Part shown: piece after piece, positions 32,516 through 45,023 of the stretch
How positions within the stretch are numbered: position 1 is the first letter of the stretch
Layout of the letters: every line of letters begins with the position of its first letter
Source of the DNA: Neopestalotiopsis rosae
Taxonomy: Eukaryota; Ascomycota; Sordariomycetes; Amphisphaeriales; Sporocadaceae
Assembly: GCA_023078685.1 (NCBI GenBank)
Contig: JALGAS010000008.1
Coordinates: 2,356,001 to 2,420,000 of the forward strand
Length of the DNA stretch: 64,000 nt
Reading direction: 5' to 3'
Position numbers and translations under genes: made by a program
The notes under the pieces: model-generated
Told to the model about the DNA's origin: nothing
Databases searched by the model: none
What the model saw: the letters and a program-made list of their open reading frames with translations, nothing else

Positions 32516-35500
32516 CTATTCACCCTCATAGGTTGGGCCCTTCTCTTCTATCTTGGTGACCAGATCATGCTGGACTCTAAGGTACTGACTGCTCGACAAT
32601 GCTCTTGCGACCGTGGTCTCGTTCTTTTCTACTACCATCCTCCGTAGTGCCCTGACCAAGAAACCGGCAACCAAGTCTACACTCCATGTATCGGGTATCA
32701 TACTCAAGACCTCGTCCACATCAAACCAGCCACCAAACCGCTCGAGCATCATCCCTGTCTGCTCTACACGGTCGCTGACATCTTCGATTTCGAGAAACTC
32801 ACCGAGTAGCGCACGGAAAAGCCGTGCCTGTTCGTTTTCTGTAGGCGGCGCACTATCCCTTCTCTTTGGTGCCTTTGTGCTGTCGGGCGCAGTGGGATGG
32901 GGAGATGGTGGCGTGGACTGATAGATACTGTATATACTAGAGCCGCCACGGAGGCAGTACGCGACTGCAGTGTCATAGTCTCCGAGATGGTGTACAAGCA
33001 ATCGCAAGGCATCTTCATGCTTGCGCTCTCGCCCGTCCAGAATGATGGTCTCGGGAACGAGGAGATCTGGAGCAATAGCCTCTAGGCCGGCGATACGACT
33101 TCTAATCGCAGCCGAATCATAGTCATACTGTCCACCAAGCAGTTGAAGCAGGCGCAGCCGACTTTGCCAGACGTCGTCATCCTCGGGTGCATTCTCTGTT
33201 AGGAACTGCCGATAGGTCGGCTTTAGTGGCCGCAAAGCTCGATAAGCAGCATATGTCGCCACGAAAACCTCGCGAGCTTCCGATGAAGATTCGAGATGGG
33301 TAATGACAATGTCCAGGTAGTACGTGATGAGTTCGTTCACATGGATAGTGTGCCCTTGACCAAATACCAGATATTCCAAGTAGTACTTGACGGCATCAGG
33401 AGCTTCGGCACGAAGTATCTCAACGACTTGTGTAGGCTCAAACTTTGGTGCGCGACCTTTTTCTTCGGCAAAAACCTGGACCCCAAGTTTTGGATTGCGG
33501 TTTGCCAGCCAGAGGCCGTACTCACGCACCAGGGCTTGATTCTTGATTTGCGTTAGATACTCTCGAATGCGCTGTTCTCCATCTCGGAACTCGCCGCCGG
33601 CGTCTTCCTCTCCTTCGACGATGCGGCGCCAAGTGGTGAGTACCTCTTCAGCCATCCTGCGGCTTTGGTATAGGCGACTAAGCACGAAAAGCCGACGGTA
33701 CGATTCTATCAGCGTCTCGGCTCTTTCAAAACAGTCGACCCCATTGTCCACCAGCTCGTACAATTCTGAGCGTGTAGACTTGCCTCGTGCCAAACCTGGT
33801 GGCGAATGTTGATCGAGTTCTAGCAACACGGCAAGAAGTGCAGCATCGACTGTTCGAAAGACTTCATTCTCATCAGGAATGCTGCCGAATCCTTTCTTTT
33901 TTCTCCAAGCTGTGAGAAAGCGCTTCAGGAATTGCAATGTGGCAGCAGGCAGGACGTTGACACCAGATCTGCCTTTGTCAAATGCGTCGGTGGCGATATA
34001 GTCGTCGGCTTCCTTTTTGACGCCGCCAAATATCCAAATACCTTTGCGAGTTTCTATTACTTCATTGCGGACACCAGGGATCAATGACAATACAACTCGT
34101 GGGTCTAGAAGACTATCAACTAGAACCTCCTCGAGCGCACGGAGCTCAGATTCACCAAAAGGCTCCTTGTTTGGTTGGAGGAAACCGGTCAGCAATAGAA
34201 TACCGGTCCTCTGCCTCATATAATTAAAGGTGAGAAATTCCAGTTCAGATTTTGCGTCGCGGCCACGGAAAGAGTTGAGTAGACTGAACAGTTCTCGTCG
34301 CTCGGCAACGGTGTTGATGGTGGACTTTGAGACGCTTTTGAGTTGGGCATCCAGTTGTAGTATCAGAGGATTGCGCAGAGCCCACCATATGTGGTCGCCC
34401 GACCAGACCGCGAGCCGAGCTGTAGTGCCGGCTAGCCTTCGAGCAAATTCTTTTTCTTCATTTAAGCGATTGCTCTCCCATCCTGTTGGTAAGGTTTCGT
34501 CATCTGGAGAGTCATTATCCCTTTCAAACAATTCCTTTTCTTTCGAGACACGCTCCATTGTCAACGCGGTCCTCGAATCCAGGCTTCCAAGGGACATGGT
34601 GGATGCCTCTAGACCTTGGGAGAATGGCTTGAATCTTTGCTGGGAAAGCTTGTCGATGATTTCTTGAAAGTGAGTCTCGTTACAGCCACGAAGAGATCTG
34701 ATGCCTATCGCTTGTGATGGTGAGGTAGTTCCTGATGGCTCGAGCCAATACTTTGTCGCTTCCGCTTCTGATCCATCGCTGTCCCACCTTTGGATCTCCA
34801 GACCATTGTGTAAGCCATCTTTAAATTCTCGGTCCATTGACGCAAGTACATATCCCTCTTCATCTTCGCCCATGCTGGGTCGTGAGGACGAAAGATCCGG
34901 AACGCCGCCATCTACGACAATCTCTTTAGGGTATCGATCAAATTCGACAGTCGGCCTCGTAGGATCTCCATCGAGGTTGACGAACATTCCTATTCCTGGC
35001 TCTAAAGGGCCGGTTCCAGTAACGAGCAGAAACTCTTCGGGTGTTGGCGAGACAATGTGCGGTTTCAATAGAATATCTCGAGGCTTGGGACTCGGTGCTG
35101 GTCGCGGTAATCCCTCAGCCTGAGGCTGTGGCGTTCCATCCCTACTCTGTGCTTGTTCAGGGGGTGCAGGACTGCCTCTGGATTCAGGTGGTTCCTGAAA
35201 GACCGACTCTTCTTGCTCAGCTTGAGGCTGCTCCTGTCTCCTGTTACCACTGATCAAATTACCCAAACTAGTGCCCCTACGATGCTGATGGGATTCTTGA
35301 TGGCCGGCTTGTGGGCGGCTAGTAGATGAGGCGCTTCGAGTGATGCCCGGTCCGTCGTTGCTGCCAGAGACGTCTTGTGTTTGTCCCGCGGCAGGCTGAG
35401 CTTCATCCAAGGATGAAATGGACATGAGCGGGATCTTGAGTTGACGCTCAATTTCCACAAGAGAGTAATTCCGAGCATCCGCAACACATGCGATCGTATC

Positions 35501-36200
35501 GCGCCTGACCGTCAGGGAGGTCCCTGGGATGTCAATTCTCTTGATACCGCGAGCATCTTCGCCTATCCTGACCACTTGTATACGACGGTTCAGGGAGAGC
35601 AAAATCGTCACTCCTACACCATCCGTGGTTTCGTAATCACTTTGCAGCTCGTTCAAGTCGATGCCACCTATCCAGTTGCAGTTCTTGACTTGTGTGTTGT
35701 TGAACACCGGGCTCAATTCGGGTAGCGAGTAAAAGGTTACCGTACCGTTACATAATATGCACGCTTTGCCAACTCGAGGAAGAAGTAGTATTTGTTGTAT
35801 GCCAGGTTTCGGGCTACTAGATGAGCCTGAGGTTTCCGCGTAAGCTGGCTGGAGCCTCGAGGCTTGCACAAAGACGGGCGTCGCAGAGTCGTCAGACGGA
35901 TCAGCGGGGATCTGGACGAAATGGATGAGCTCTGAAGCTGAAGTGCCCACGTAGAGATTCCCGTCTGTTTATTGATGCATCAGCTCGTAATTCCATGCCA
36001 TGGATAAGCATGCCTTGATCTGGCAGCTGGTGCGTACCTAGGTACTCCACGCAATTGATCTTGACGTCGTCATCCTTCGCGCCATCTCCCGACAGCGGGA
36101 CATCTTTCAGCAATGTGCGCAACACGAAGGGGCCGGTCTCAAGGTCGGGTTGCTCGTTTTCTTCCCGAACTCGCTCGTCATCTTGCGCATCGGAAGCCAT
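32516..36200 (-). CDS. vps3: Vps3, CORVET tethering complex subunit
   Basis: A TGFBRAP1-type subunit of CORVET that binds Vps21/Rab5 and tethers early endosomes. The exons are 36200-36038 and 35964-32516 (73-bp intron, 1203 residues). The splice gives EYLDGNLYVGTSASELIHF, the start of the N-terminal CNH/beta-propeller domain (about 40-380, interrupted by a Ser/Gln/Pro-rich insert at about 240-350). The C-terminal part is an alpha-solenoid with the Vps39/TGFBRAP-type segment (VLLELDQHSPPGLARGKSTR; LRLLQLLGGQYDYDS). The tail, YLRVQHDLVTKIEEKGPTYE, matches fungal orthologues. It is longer than the budding yeast protein because of the insert. It diverges from the deubiquitinase gene across 506 bp. 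Confidence 0.85.
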
Positions 36201-36706
36201 GGTATTGTTGCAACACCATCATGAAGGCAACAATAATCGTAGAGGTAGATTCGGTGATCGGGCAGAGTACCAGCTTCAGGAGGTGAGCTGCGATGCGGTA
36301 ATGGCAGCCTGGTTTCGCGACAGGAGCGAGGCTGGGCACCTATCATGCCACTAAAGGCCGCCGCAGAGGAGCTACAGAAGGTGCTGGGCAACTGTACAGT
36401 GACGCTGGTTGCTTAAAATAGCGTTATCTAATCGCCGACAGGCACTAAGGCTGTCAGAACAGCTCGAGCTTGGAGCTTCAGGTACCCGGGTCATTACGTA
36501 CCCCCACCAGAGCTCCAATGTCCAGAGTCTGTTCACTCCAACACCCAGAAACTTTCACGAGCAGCATAGTCAGCACGTTCAATTTACGACCTCGAATTCC
36601 CATACCCTCAACCCGACATTAACAATCTTAACCCCCTCGTGTCAGTTGTGACATCCGACACAAGCATCAGCAATTTCTCGAGCTCCGTAGCCCTCGACTC
36701 GCAGCG
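36201..36706. promoter_or_regulatory. divergent promoter vps3 / UCHL5-type gene
   Basis: 506 bp between two divergent ATGs. The right end is C/T-rich (36500-36700), like a 5' leader. No recognisable proteasome-gene element (GGTGGCAAA) was seen. Confidence 0.4.
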
Positions 36707-37776
36707 ATGAGTGGCGGCTGGAATACGAGTAAGTCTTGTCGCAATCAAAAGAACCCGGGCGTTTGTTTGTTTGCTAAGTTTGCTTCTAGTCGAGTCCGAT
36801 GCTGTTCGTTGATCTATCTTGTACAGCACTCCTGAGCAAGAGCTAATGCACAATCTAGGGTGTCTTCACCTATCTGCTCGACAACCTCGGCGTCAAAGAT
36901 GTACAGTTCGAGGAGCTCTTGACCCTCGAGCCTGATGCGCTCGCCTCACTCTATCCTGTCTACGGTGTGATTTTCCTCTTCAAGTATCCGACAGACCGAC
37001 CCTATACGACGACCGAGAAGCCTTTGGACGGTGACTTCGACCACGATGCTTCCGAGCGCCTATTCTTCGCAGCCCAGACCATTCAGAATGCTTGCGGAAC
37101 TCAAGCATTGCTATCATGCCTCCTGAACAAGGAAGGCGAGGTGGAAATTGGCTCGTCACTGAAGGACTTCAAGGAGTTTACGATGATGCTCCCTCCCGAG
37201 TTCCGTGGCGAGGCACTGAGCAACTCGGAGCTCATTCGCGACGTGCACAACAGCTTTGCCAAGAGCAGTCCATTCGTGGACGAGACACAGCGTACCGGTG
37301 GCGAGACCGAGGACGCCTTTCACTTTGTTGCTTACACATCGATCAATGACACCCTCTACGAACTCGACGGCCTGCAACCGGCGCCCATCACACACGGCGC
37401 CTGCACATCCGATGAGTTTCCGACCAAGGTCATGGAGGTGCTCCAGAAGCGGATGAACCGTTATGACATTACCGAGATCCGTTTCAACCTAATGGCCATG
37501 GTCCGGGACCTGCGGATAAAAGCGCGTGAAATTGGAGATATGGACATGCTGGAGACGGAGGAGCGGAAACGAAGAGACTGGCAGTTCGAGAACGCCCTGC
37601 GGCGACACAACTTCGTAGGCTTCGCAGGCGCCATGATGAAGGGAGTTGTGGAACAGAAGCTCAAGCAAGGAAGCGGTGCTTATGAGAAGTGGATCGAGGA
37701 TGCCAAGGATACCACTAAGAAGCGTCTTGAAGGCAGAAGGAGGGGCGGTGGCGAGGACATTGAGATGGAAGGTTGA
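36707..37776 (+). CDS. uch2: ubiquitin C-terminal hydrolase of the UCHL5/UCH37 type
   Basis: A cysteine deubiquitinase that trims ubiquitin chains at the 26S proteasome; in animals it also joins INO80. The exons are 36707-36728 (22 nt), 36790-36803 (14 nt) and 36859-37776, giving 317 residues that start MSGGWNTIESDAGVFTYLLD, the canonical UCH entry. The catalytic set is visible: Gln at about 85 (QTIQNAC), Cys 91, His 167 (EDAFHFVAY) and Asp 182 (YELDGLQ). A crossover-loop segment lies between Cys and His, and a helical, Lys/Arg-rich C-terminal (ULD-like) extension ends AYEKWIEDAKDTTKKRLEG. The 14-nt middle exon, encoding ESDA plus part of the Ile codon, is the notable gene-structure feature. 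Confidence 0.93.
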
Positions 37777-40034
37777 TATTTCAGGCTGACAGGGCATCTA
37801 GACATTCATCCTATCATGGTGGCCACGTCTTGAGGGAAACCCGCCGCCGGCTCAAGAGGTCAAGCCCTACTTGTGAGCCTGGTGTATCAATACGTTTGAA
37901 GGAACGGAAAAAGGACCCGGCCGCAATCTCAATGTGTAAAGGTTTGATACACAGAGATCTCCAGCATACAAGCAAATTTGCCCGCCATGGGATGATCCTT
38001 TGACAGACTAATTAGTCTACGAGAGTAACAATTTGGTTGATATCAGTGACAAGCGCGCGTTAGATGCAATTGGGTTGACTTGACGCGCTTGCTCTTGTCT
38101 CGGTTACCGGTAAGAATGCCTTCAAAATTTGTATACAGACCTACCTGGTCAGCGACGGTCTCCTGTATGCACGGCAGGACTGTTTCATCCATTCAGCTGG
38201 GTCCAAACCCTTTTCTTGAGGAGAGGCCGTATTTGCTCCCGCGAGGGAACATCTACTCTTCATCCTGCTATACAAGCCCGTAAGTGACGTTTGAGACACA
38301 CGCACGGACATGGAAATGTGATATAGATTGAAAGTTTGCCAAGCCAACATCGTGGGGGACCGCGAGCGCTGTGCGTGCAAGGAAGAAAAACCTAATACAT
38401 ACATAGTATGTGAGCTGTAGCAGGGGTTCGCCTCCTCCTGCAGTAGATTCAAACGTGTACAGCTGCATGCACTTTTGGGGCTGTAGAAAATGTTTCCACG
38501 TTTCAGCTCCTTATGTTACCAGGGATTGGAAAGAGAATAACCGTGGACTGATGGGACGGATCTCGCATACACATGCGCATCAATGAATGACTAGAACTTG
38601 GATTACTGGAGGGGCATTTGCGTCCTGAGCCACATCCTCGTCAACATGTTCAAGTACAGCTGAAAGCAGCCGACGCGGAGCATACAATCTAAAGCCAGGT
38701 GAACTTGGATCTCTGCACGACTTTCCTTCATTTTCAAGTCTTCAAACATAATATGCGGTGCGGTCCATGGCTGGAGCTCGAATTTCGTAAGCTTCTATAT
38801 CCTTGTGTTGCCCCTTTCCCTCTCCTCCTCCTTAGGAGAACTGTGATATTGTGACATTTATACAGGTAATCAAGATACTGCCATGTTGATGTAAATCGTC
38901 TTCTCAAAGGTTTTTTCCCCATTCGGCACACTCGGACCGGTCCCTGTATAAGATGGAATCAACTTCCGAACAGGGACTTTTCCAATCCCTTCAAAAAGAT
39001 CTACAGTGGAGGTTCGGACGGACGGTTTGATTCATGCTTCCCCTGCATCGTGAGTGCATGCCTTGAAGCAGATCCTTCGTTGAAACAAAAGTTGCTCCTT
39101 TGGGATATGCTTATCTAGCGAACAGGGAATGCCCTCCTTCAAACGCCCTATGAGATAGGGGATCTAATATGCTATACTAGTCTCCACAATCCTTTCGTTT
39201 ACCATGGCCGAGCTTTTAGACATGATCCGTGCATCCATTAAAAAAATATGTAGTCAGTTGAAATACGCAGTACAATCATATATCTTATATTCGGTCGACC
39301 AGGTCAGGCTATCTTTGAAGTTTCATCTTCTGAAGAGCTAGGCTTCATGTGTCAGCACGTCAGTGCGCTATCCAACCTGTTGGGACATATTATTCAGGCC
39401 ACTACGAGCTCTTTTCTTTCTCTCGCACATGGGTGTTATTGCAAGGTTTGGTAGCAATCATTGGGATTCCCCGTTTCAGGTCGATCAATTGTGGGTTTAG
39501 AAAAGCACATCTACCTTCTCTCGTTGAGCGAAAGTTCCCCAGTAAAACTCATGGTTCTCCCGCCTTACCGAACGCTTCGGCTTGCCGAGAGGCATGGAGA
39601 CAGAGATCTGGGGGAGAAAAAAGTCTTGGCCGAGGGGGACACGGGCTTTGTGATAGTCTCGGGCGACGTGCAGCTCAGACGGTGACAAAGATTCGGGAGT
39701 GCAACCGAAGAGCCAAAGAGGCAAGAGTCGTATTTCCACGAGAGCACTAGTGTCAGCATCTGCACAAACGTTGGGATGAGAGAAAACGAATGAAAAAGGT
39801 TAAAAGTAAAAAAAAAAAAAAAAAAAAAAGAATCGTCCTGAATCTACCATGTGCGTGCGAACACGACACGAATATGCTGCCAATTGCCCTTGGGTTGACC
39901 GACAACAATAGAAACCCAACCCACCAACTGCATCCTCAGGAATACATCTGGGCAGCGTGCACTGGTCCACCCAATGCAGGCTCATGCGCGTCAGACCTCA
40001 AAAGCCTATATCGTGGATGTATTATAGCCCAACC

Positions 40035-40067
<33 letters not shown>

Positions 40068-41004
40068 GAAGAAGAAGAAGAAGGATTTTTGTCTAGACCC
40101 CTCCAACTTCTTCTACCATGTCGCTATGCCCAAGGTGTATTTGGGGGCTGGTGCTGAAAACTAGACCGCTATGGGCTCTCGAGAGTAGTGAAAAAGAGGG
40201 TGTGTGGGTGGTCCAAGGTTGCATTTGCAAAGAATGACTACAGGTATTACATGTATGCCGTGCATAATGAACCGATCGCAAAACACCCCGACACTTTGGT
40301 TAGAAGGAGTTTCCCACTGCTACCTACACTATTGAATCCCATGATGTTGCAAAGGTATTTTCTGGTCAGCAAGGAAAAAGAATGTGTGTGTGTGTGTGTG
40401 TCAGAACGAGGCAGCACTTTAGCTTGGTACGTGTTTCAAGGGCAAGGCTCTGAGGGATTCAATTGATTTTGAGAACCAACAGTTATTGTGCATGAGACTT
40501 ATTTTTCCTCCTTGGGTTTGGGTTTGGTGAGGTAAGGCTGTTGGGACAAATCCTTGGAATCAATCAACGAAATCGAATGAATAGGGAAATCACAATCAGG
40601 TAGAAAGCCAAGACCAGAATCATTTGGGTGTGATTTTGTTTATTTTTTTTAATACGGTCCGCAACACACTGCGCACTTTTATCAAACTCGTGGTGGTATC
40701 GGACAACTAGCTAGGTAGAAACAGAAAAATGGTTGAACCACTAATAAAAAAAATGTAATTATATCCTTGAAATTCCGTCAACGAAAAAATTGCCGGCTCG
40801 GTCGTCGGAAATGTGCCTTCAACGCCTTGAACGCCAGGCATGTTATATAAGCGTGGTATAAGAATGTTTGACGGTGTGCGCCTGTAGCACCTGCAACAGG
40901 CCGTTGTGTGTGTGTTTCTTTTCCTTCCTTTGGTTTTTATCATACAATAAGAAAAGAAGTCTTATACTCGGGTCTCATTCCCATTTCACGTTGCTTGTTC
41001 TTTT
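37777..41004. other. gene-poor stretch with A-tracts and microsatellites
   Basis: 3.2 kb between the deubiquitinase stop and the secreted DUF3455 gene's stop. All long frames begin at non-ATG codons or overlap simple repeats. It contains A22 at 39808-39829, A28 at 40035-40062 followed by an AAG microsatellite to 40083, and a TG repeat near 40383-40401. No gene or structured RNA was recognised. Confidence 0.45.
39808..40083. repeat. two long A-tracts and an adjoining (AAG)n tract
   Basis: A22 occupies 39808-39829 and A28 occupies 40035-40062, same strand, about 205 bp apart; the second runs into GAAGAAGAAG up to about 40083. They could be poly(A) remnants of retroposed transcripts or simple slippage tracts. 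No target-site duplication was seen by eye. Confidence 0.7.
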
Positions 41005-41910
41005 TTAGGAGCTGTGTTCACTCGCGTAGAAAAAGTATCTATACCTCAAAGTTAGTGGACTGTATCAAACTGAGGCAGCGAGTCAAAGTGTCAACTTACT
41101 GTGCCGAGTATTGGACCTCAAAGGTAGCTGCCATGCCTGCGCAGGTGGCCGGCGCACTGCCTCCGGCCGTGTTGACGCGATAGACTTCCTGCAGGTCACC
41201 AGTAGCACCGGCGCGCGTCGACAGCTTCAGCCAGGCGACGGCGGCAGCGCCGTCAGGGCCGGTGGCGGCGTCGGCGGGGGCGCTGGTCGCGTTGAGCTTC
41301 TGGCAGGGAGCCTCGCCCAGCTGGAGGTTGGGGCGGTCCAGGTTGAAGAAGGGCGTCGTCATGTTGGTGAAGAAGTGCTGGCCCGAGATGGCCAGGTTGC
41401 TCGGTCCCAGCTTTGTCTCCTCGGCCGACAAGTCGAACTTCAGTGCCATTCTGGTGATCAGGTTGGTCAGGTCCGGGTAGGTGGAGATGAGGCAGCTGGC
41501 GTTGAAGAGAGTTGCCATGGCACCAATCGCCACGGGGGCGGCTGTGGCATTGGTCGTGTCGCAAGTGTAGTTCTGAGTGCCGCGGCCAACTGCCACATGC
41601 TTCAATGTCAAGCCTGCGCTCACTGCTGGTAGGGGTGTAGGGGCTATGAATTATAAGTTAGATGAGGTTTGTAGTAACACGATAATCAGGATCGCATACC
41701 GACGGGCATCTCCACAGTAGAAAGGTCACAGACTGGTGCCACAGCCATCTGTCGACTCTCCTGGACCTTGGTCGCCAACATGTTGAAGTACTCCGAGACA
41801 GTCTCCAGGGAACCCGGTTCTGCGGCGTGGGTGTTGAGGCTGGGATATGTGGGAGCGGCGATGACCGTCATGGCACCGAGTGCCGCCGTCAATAATATCG
41901 AGGAATGCAT
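41005..41910 (-). CDS. secreted DUF3455 protein
   Basis: A fungal secreted protein of unknown function, sometimes mislabelled malate dehydrogenase in databases. The exons are 41910-41700, 41643-41100 and 41038-41005, giving 262 residues. The signal peptide is the N-terminal hydrophobic run, with cleavage probable near the ALA-like site at residues 17-20. The DUF3455 core starts LTLKHVAVGRGTQNYTC, with GAMATLFNASCL and several N-glycosylation sequons (NYT, NAT, NAS, NMT). A stop immediately after YSAQ is avoided by a strong GTAAGT donor at 41099, and splicing to a TATAG acceptor adds a FFYASEHSS end that resembles the aromatic tail usual in this family. The gene sits alone, with over 3 kb of gene-poor DNA on each side. 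Confidence 0.8.
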
Positions 41911-44900
41911 TTTGATATGATGAAGAAGCCGTAGCCTAGTGCCGAAAGTGCAACTTTTGGATATTGAAGAGGTCGAGTAAAGTCTTGCGTCGATATCGGT
42001 AAGTGTGGTGTGGACTCGTTATAGTCGTTGATGCTTCTTTCTCTCTTTTTTGGTTTATAGTGGAAGATCCCTCCAAAGCAGCCTGTGCCTCAAGGCTTTT
42101 CTTATATGACGAAGAAAACCGAAAACCAAAAAAGACGAATTCGAAAACCCAAGAAAAGAGTCAAAAAGGAAAGGATTCACCGTTGGGATATATGTCGTGA
42201 ATCGAAAACAAAGATGCAGAAATGGAAGCATAGGACTGATGGAGGTGGGATGGATATTCTTATTATACAGACTATCTGCGAAAAATCGACCATGGGCCTA
42301 TGGGTATTTTCGCCCGGCGGCAGCGCAAGCAACCAGCGCAACACCATTGCACCCATCCCTGCAAGAAAATAAATTGGTCGTACAGCAAGGGTACACTGTA
42401 GGATGAAGAAGAACGGGCAAATTAACCCACCCATATCGAAGGGGACCATGTACCATTTGGCCCACTCAACGGGCGCGGGGATACATTGCATGGGCCCCTC
42501 GAGCAAGAAAAAGCTGCTGCTCATCTTCCGCAACCGCCCTGGGCAACGTCGGCGTGGAAGGACAAAGCCGGGGGGAGGGGAGGGAGAGAGAAGGACGAGG
42601 TGGGAAAAAACAAGAAGACAAGACGTGATTGGCGGCTGCAATTAGACTGCCCCTGTCGACGGAGAACGGGTAGACGACATGGGTTGATGTATGGAACAGC
42701 CAAGCGATCTGCAGCTAGGGGGTCCTCGACATGGGCCTTGAGCTCGAGCGGCCCATCTGACTCGTCCGTGGCCCGCGGCCCAACCTCGCCATGCAAGCGC
42801 CCTTGGGGGGTCGACTTGCCATCGACCAGCACCTCTAATCTGTACTGCTACTCCATACCACTCTATTTTGCATGGCAGGCGTACAAGATGGTGGTGGTCG
42901 TAATTCTTCTTCCCCATGTGTAGCTGAGTAGTAGGCAGCTGACGGGCAGGCTGCGAAATGGAGGGGAGGCAGCGGCAAAACGCTTTGTGTTTTACACGCC
43001 GCGAGTCCCTCTCTGATAGTCAGGTAGTAGGTCAGGAAGAAGGCCTTCCAGATGCCATATTGGGACTATCGCTTGCTGCTATAGTGGTCACCCTCGATAT
43101 TTCAGGTGGAGGTCATGGCACTCGAAAGAGTATACGTAAATCTTGATATGAGCTATAACCATCCCCACCAAGTACCTTACTTACCACTCACTCACTCACT
43201 CAAGACATCGTGTACATACCACAAGACCGAACATGGAGGGGAGGCGAACATCAGGTCATGTTGACGCTGAGTTGTTGCAGTAGCCTTGAAGCCGTGCATT
43301 GCAGTAGCTCGTCCAGAAAGCAAAATGGGTCGAAAACTGCGCGCTGTAGGACCTTTGAGAGAACGTCTCGGGTATGCAATCCATAGTAGGTTTTTCGATA
43401 TTCTCGGGAAGCCTGATGGATGGGCCCTTTGGGTCAGCCAGCACAATCAAGCAATCAGCAGCCAGCTCATTTTCATCGTTGCAGTCCATGGCTGACGTGC
43501 ATATTGAGAGTATGTAGAGAAGTTCATGGTAGGGTAGGTATGGTATGTACCAAGTACACACTGCAAGGCCAGTCCAGTCCAGTCCGGATCCCCGCCGCCG
43601 CCGCTACCTACGGGAATACCCACAACACCAAAAATCGGTGCACGCTGCCGATAGGGTCGAAGAGAAGACGCGGAGAACAAGACTGTTTCTTGCTGCCCTC
43701 GTGGGTCACAGGCCAATAATGGTCTGATGTAAAGAGGGGAATTTCAAGAAGAAAGAAGTGCATCTGCCCCGTCCGAGCCAATGAAGTGCGCGAAAGCCAG
43801 GATTACCCTACAGAAACAATGTCCCACTCGAAGAGAGATCTTTGCATCTGGAATAAAGGTGGGTTAATCTCAAGTCTGCAGGGTCGGCAGGGTGCAAAGT
43901 TGAGCAAATTTGCCCGATATAATCTGCGGGAGGGTGGAGTCGACAGATGTTGGCGCTTAACTGCTAGAAATAGAACAAGCGCGCAAAGAACCAAAATAGC
44001 TTTTTGGTGTGGAAATCAAGGTTAAGCTTGGCTTTGAATTCCACCACCATGCCGCATCTGGTCAATTTGCCCACTTTCTTCCCCATCCAATAAACAATGT
44101 TGCTCGAGCGTCTAAGTAATGTAAGTCTTGGATAGAAGCCTTGTTTTTCTGCAGCATCGATTGTCTTGACCAGGCATGGCATCCGATATATCTCCATATT
44201 GAACTGCCAAAAGAGGACATACTGTAATATCGCCCGGCGGCTGTCCATCTTGTTCGTCGTCGCCAAGTCAGTATGACTAGCAGATATCTATGACAAGAGA
44301 CACACACCAAGACCTTGTCTGTTTGGCCAAATGGTGCACAAGACAAGATCGTTGGAGCTTTGCCAGCTGCAATTGGTTCGAGCTTGCGGCCAGCAGCATC
44401 ATTCCAAGGACACAAGTAGCCAAATAGATCTTCTCATCCCATTCCCATATGATGGTGGTATCAAAAAGCCTGCTCTGCTGCTTGTGTGTGTTGACTACTG
44501 AGACAAGACGAGAGCCGTGTCTGGTCCCGCTTTCAAGGAAAAGGAAAAAGCATGGCCGCGTGGCAATCTGGGGTGAAGTGGAATGCAGCTCGCGGTTCAC
44601 CACCGTGCACCCAGAGCCAATCGCTTGTCTGCTGGGTTCGGATTATTGCAGCAGGTCAATGTTTAAGCGCTCCCTTGATTACATTGCATACATGAAGAAA
44701 ATAATACTGGTGGGTGTGTGTGTGTGGGCATACTGTGGCACTCTCTGGCACTCCATTTTTAGGCTCATCGGTGCTGCCATTTCCTCGGTTTCTTTTCTTC
44801 CCGTGACGCATACAATCACTCACAGAGCAGCAAATATACTACTCAGTCTGACAAGGAGAATGGCAATATCACTGAAGCGTACGGGCATGGAGTAAAGATG

Positions 44901-45023
44901 CAGTGTCCCGTCATGACATTGCCCAGTGCGCATGTTATTACATTGTCGCTAAAAAACACTTACACAAACGGAAGATATAGAGGTTACTAGTTGTACAAGC
45001 TCCCCAAATAGGCATTGATCAGA
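41911..45023. other. gene-poor stretch upstream of the DUF3455 gene
   Basis: 3.1 kb with no convincing coding region; all longer frames lack a proper ATG or conflict in phase. Simple repeats include ACTC units near 43186-43202, CCAGT and CCG units near 43565-43605, and TG near 44712-44727. The 5' leader of the secreted gene probably lies in the first few hundred bases. Confidence 0.45.

Noticed and set aside
39349..39750. 133-codon frame in the gene-poor region
   Set aside because: It begins at GTG with no ATG, has no family resemblance, and its composition matches the surrounding non-coding DNA.
42177..42641. 154-codon minus-strand frame
   Set aside because: It starts at TTG, overlaps a purine-rich low-complexity run on the plus strand and matches no domain I recognise.
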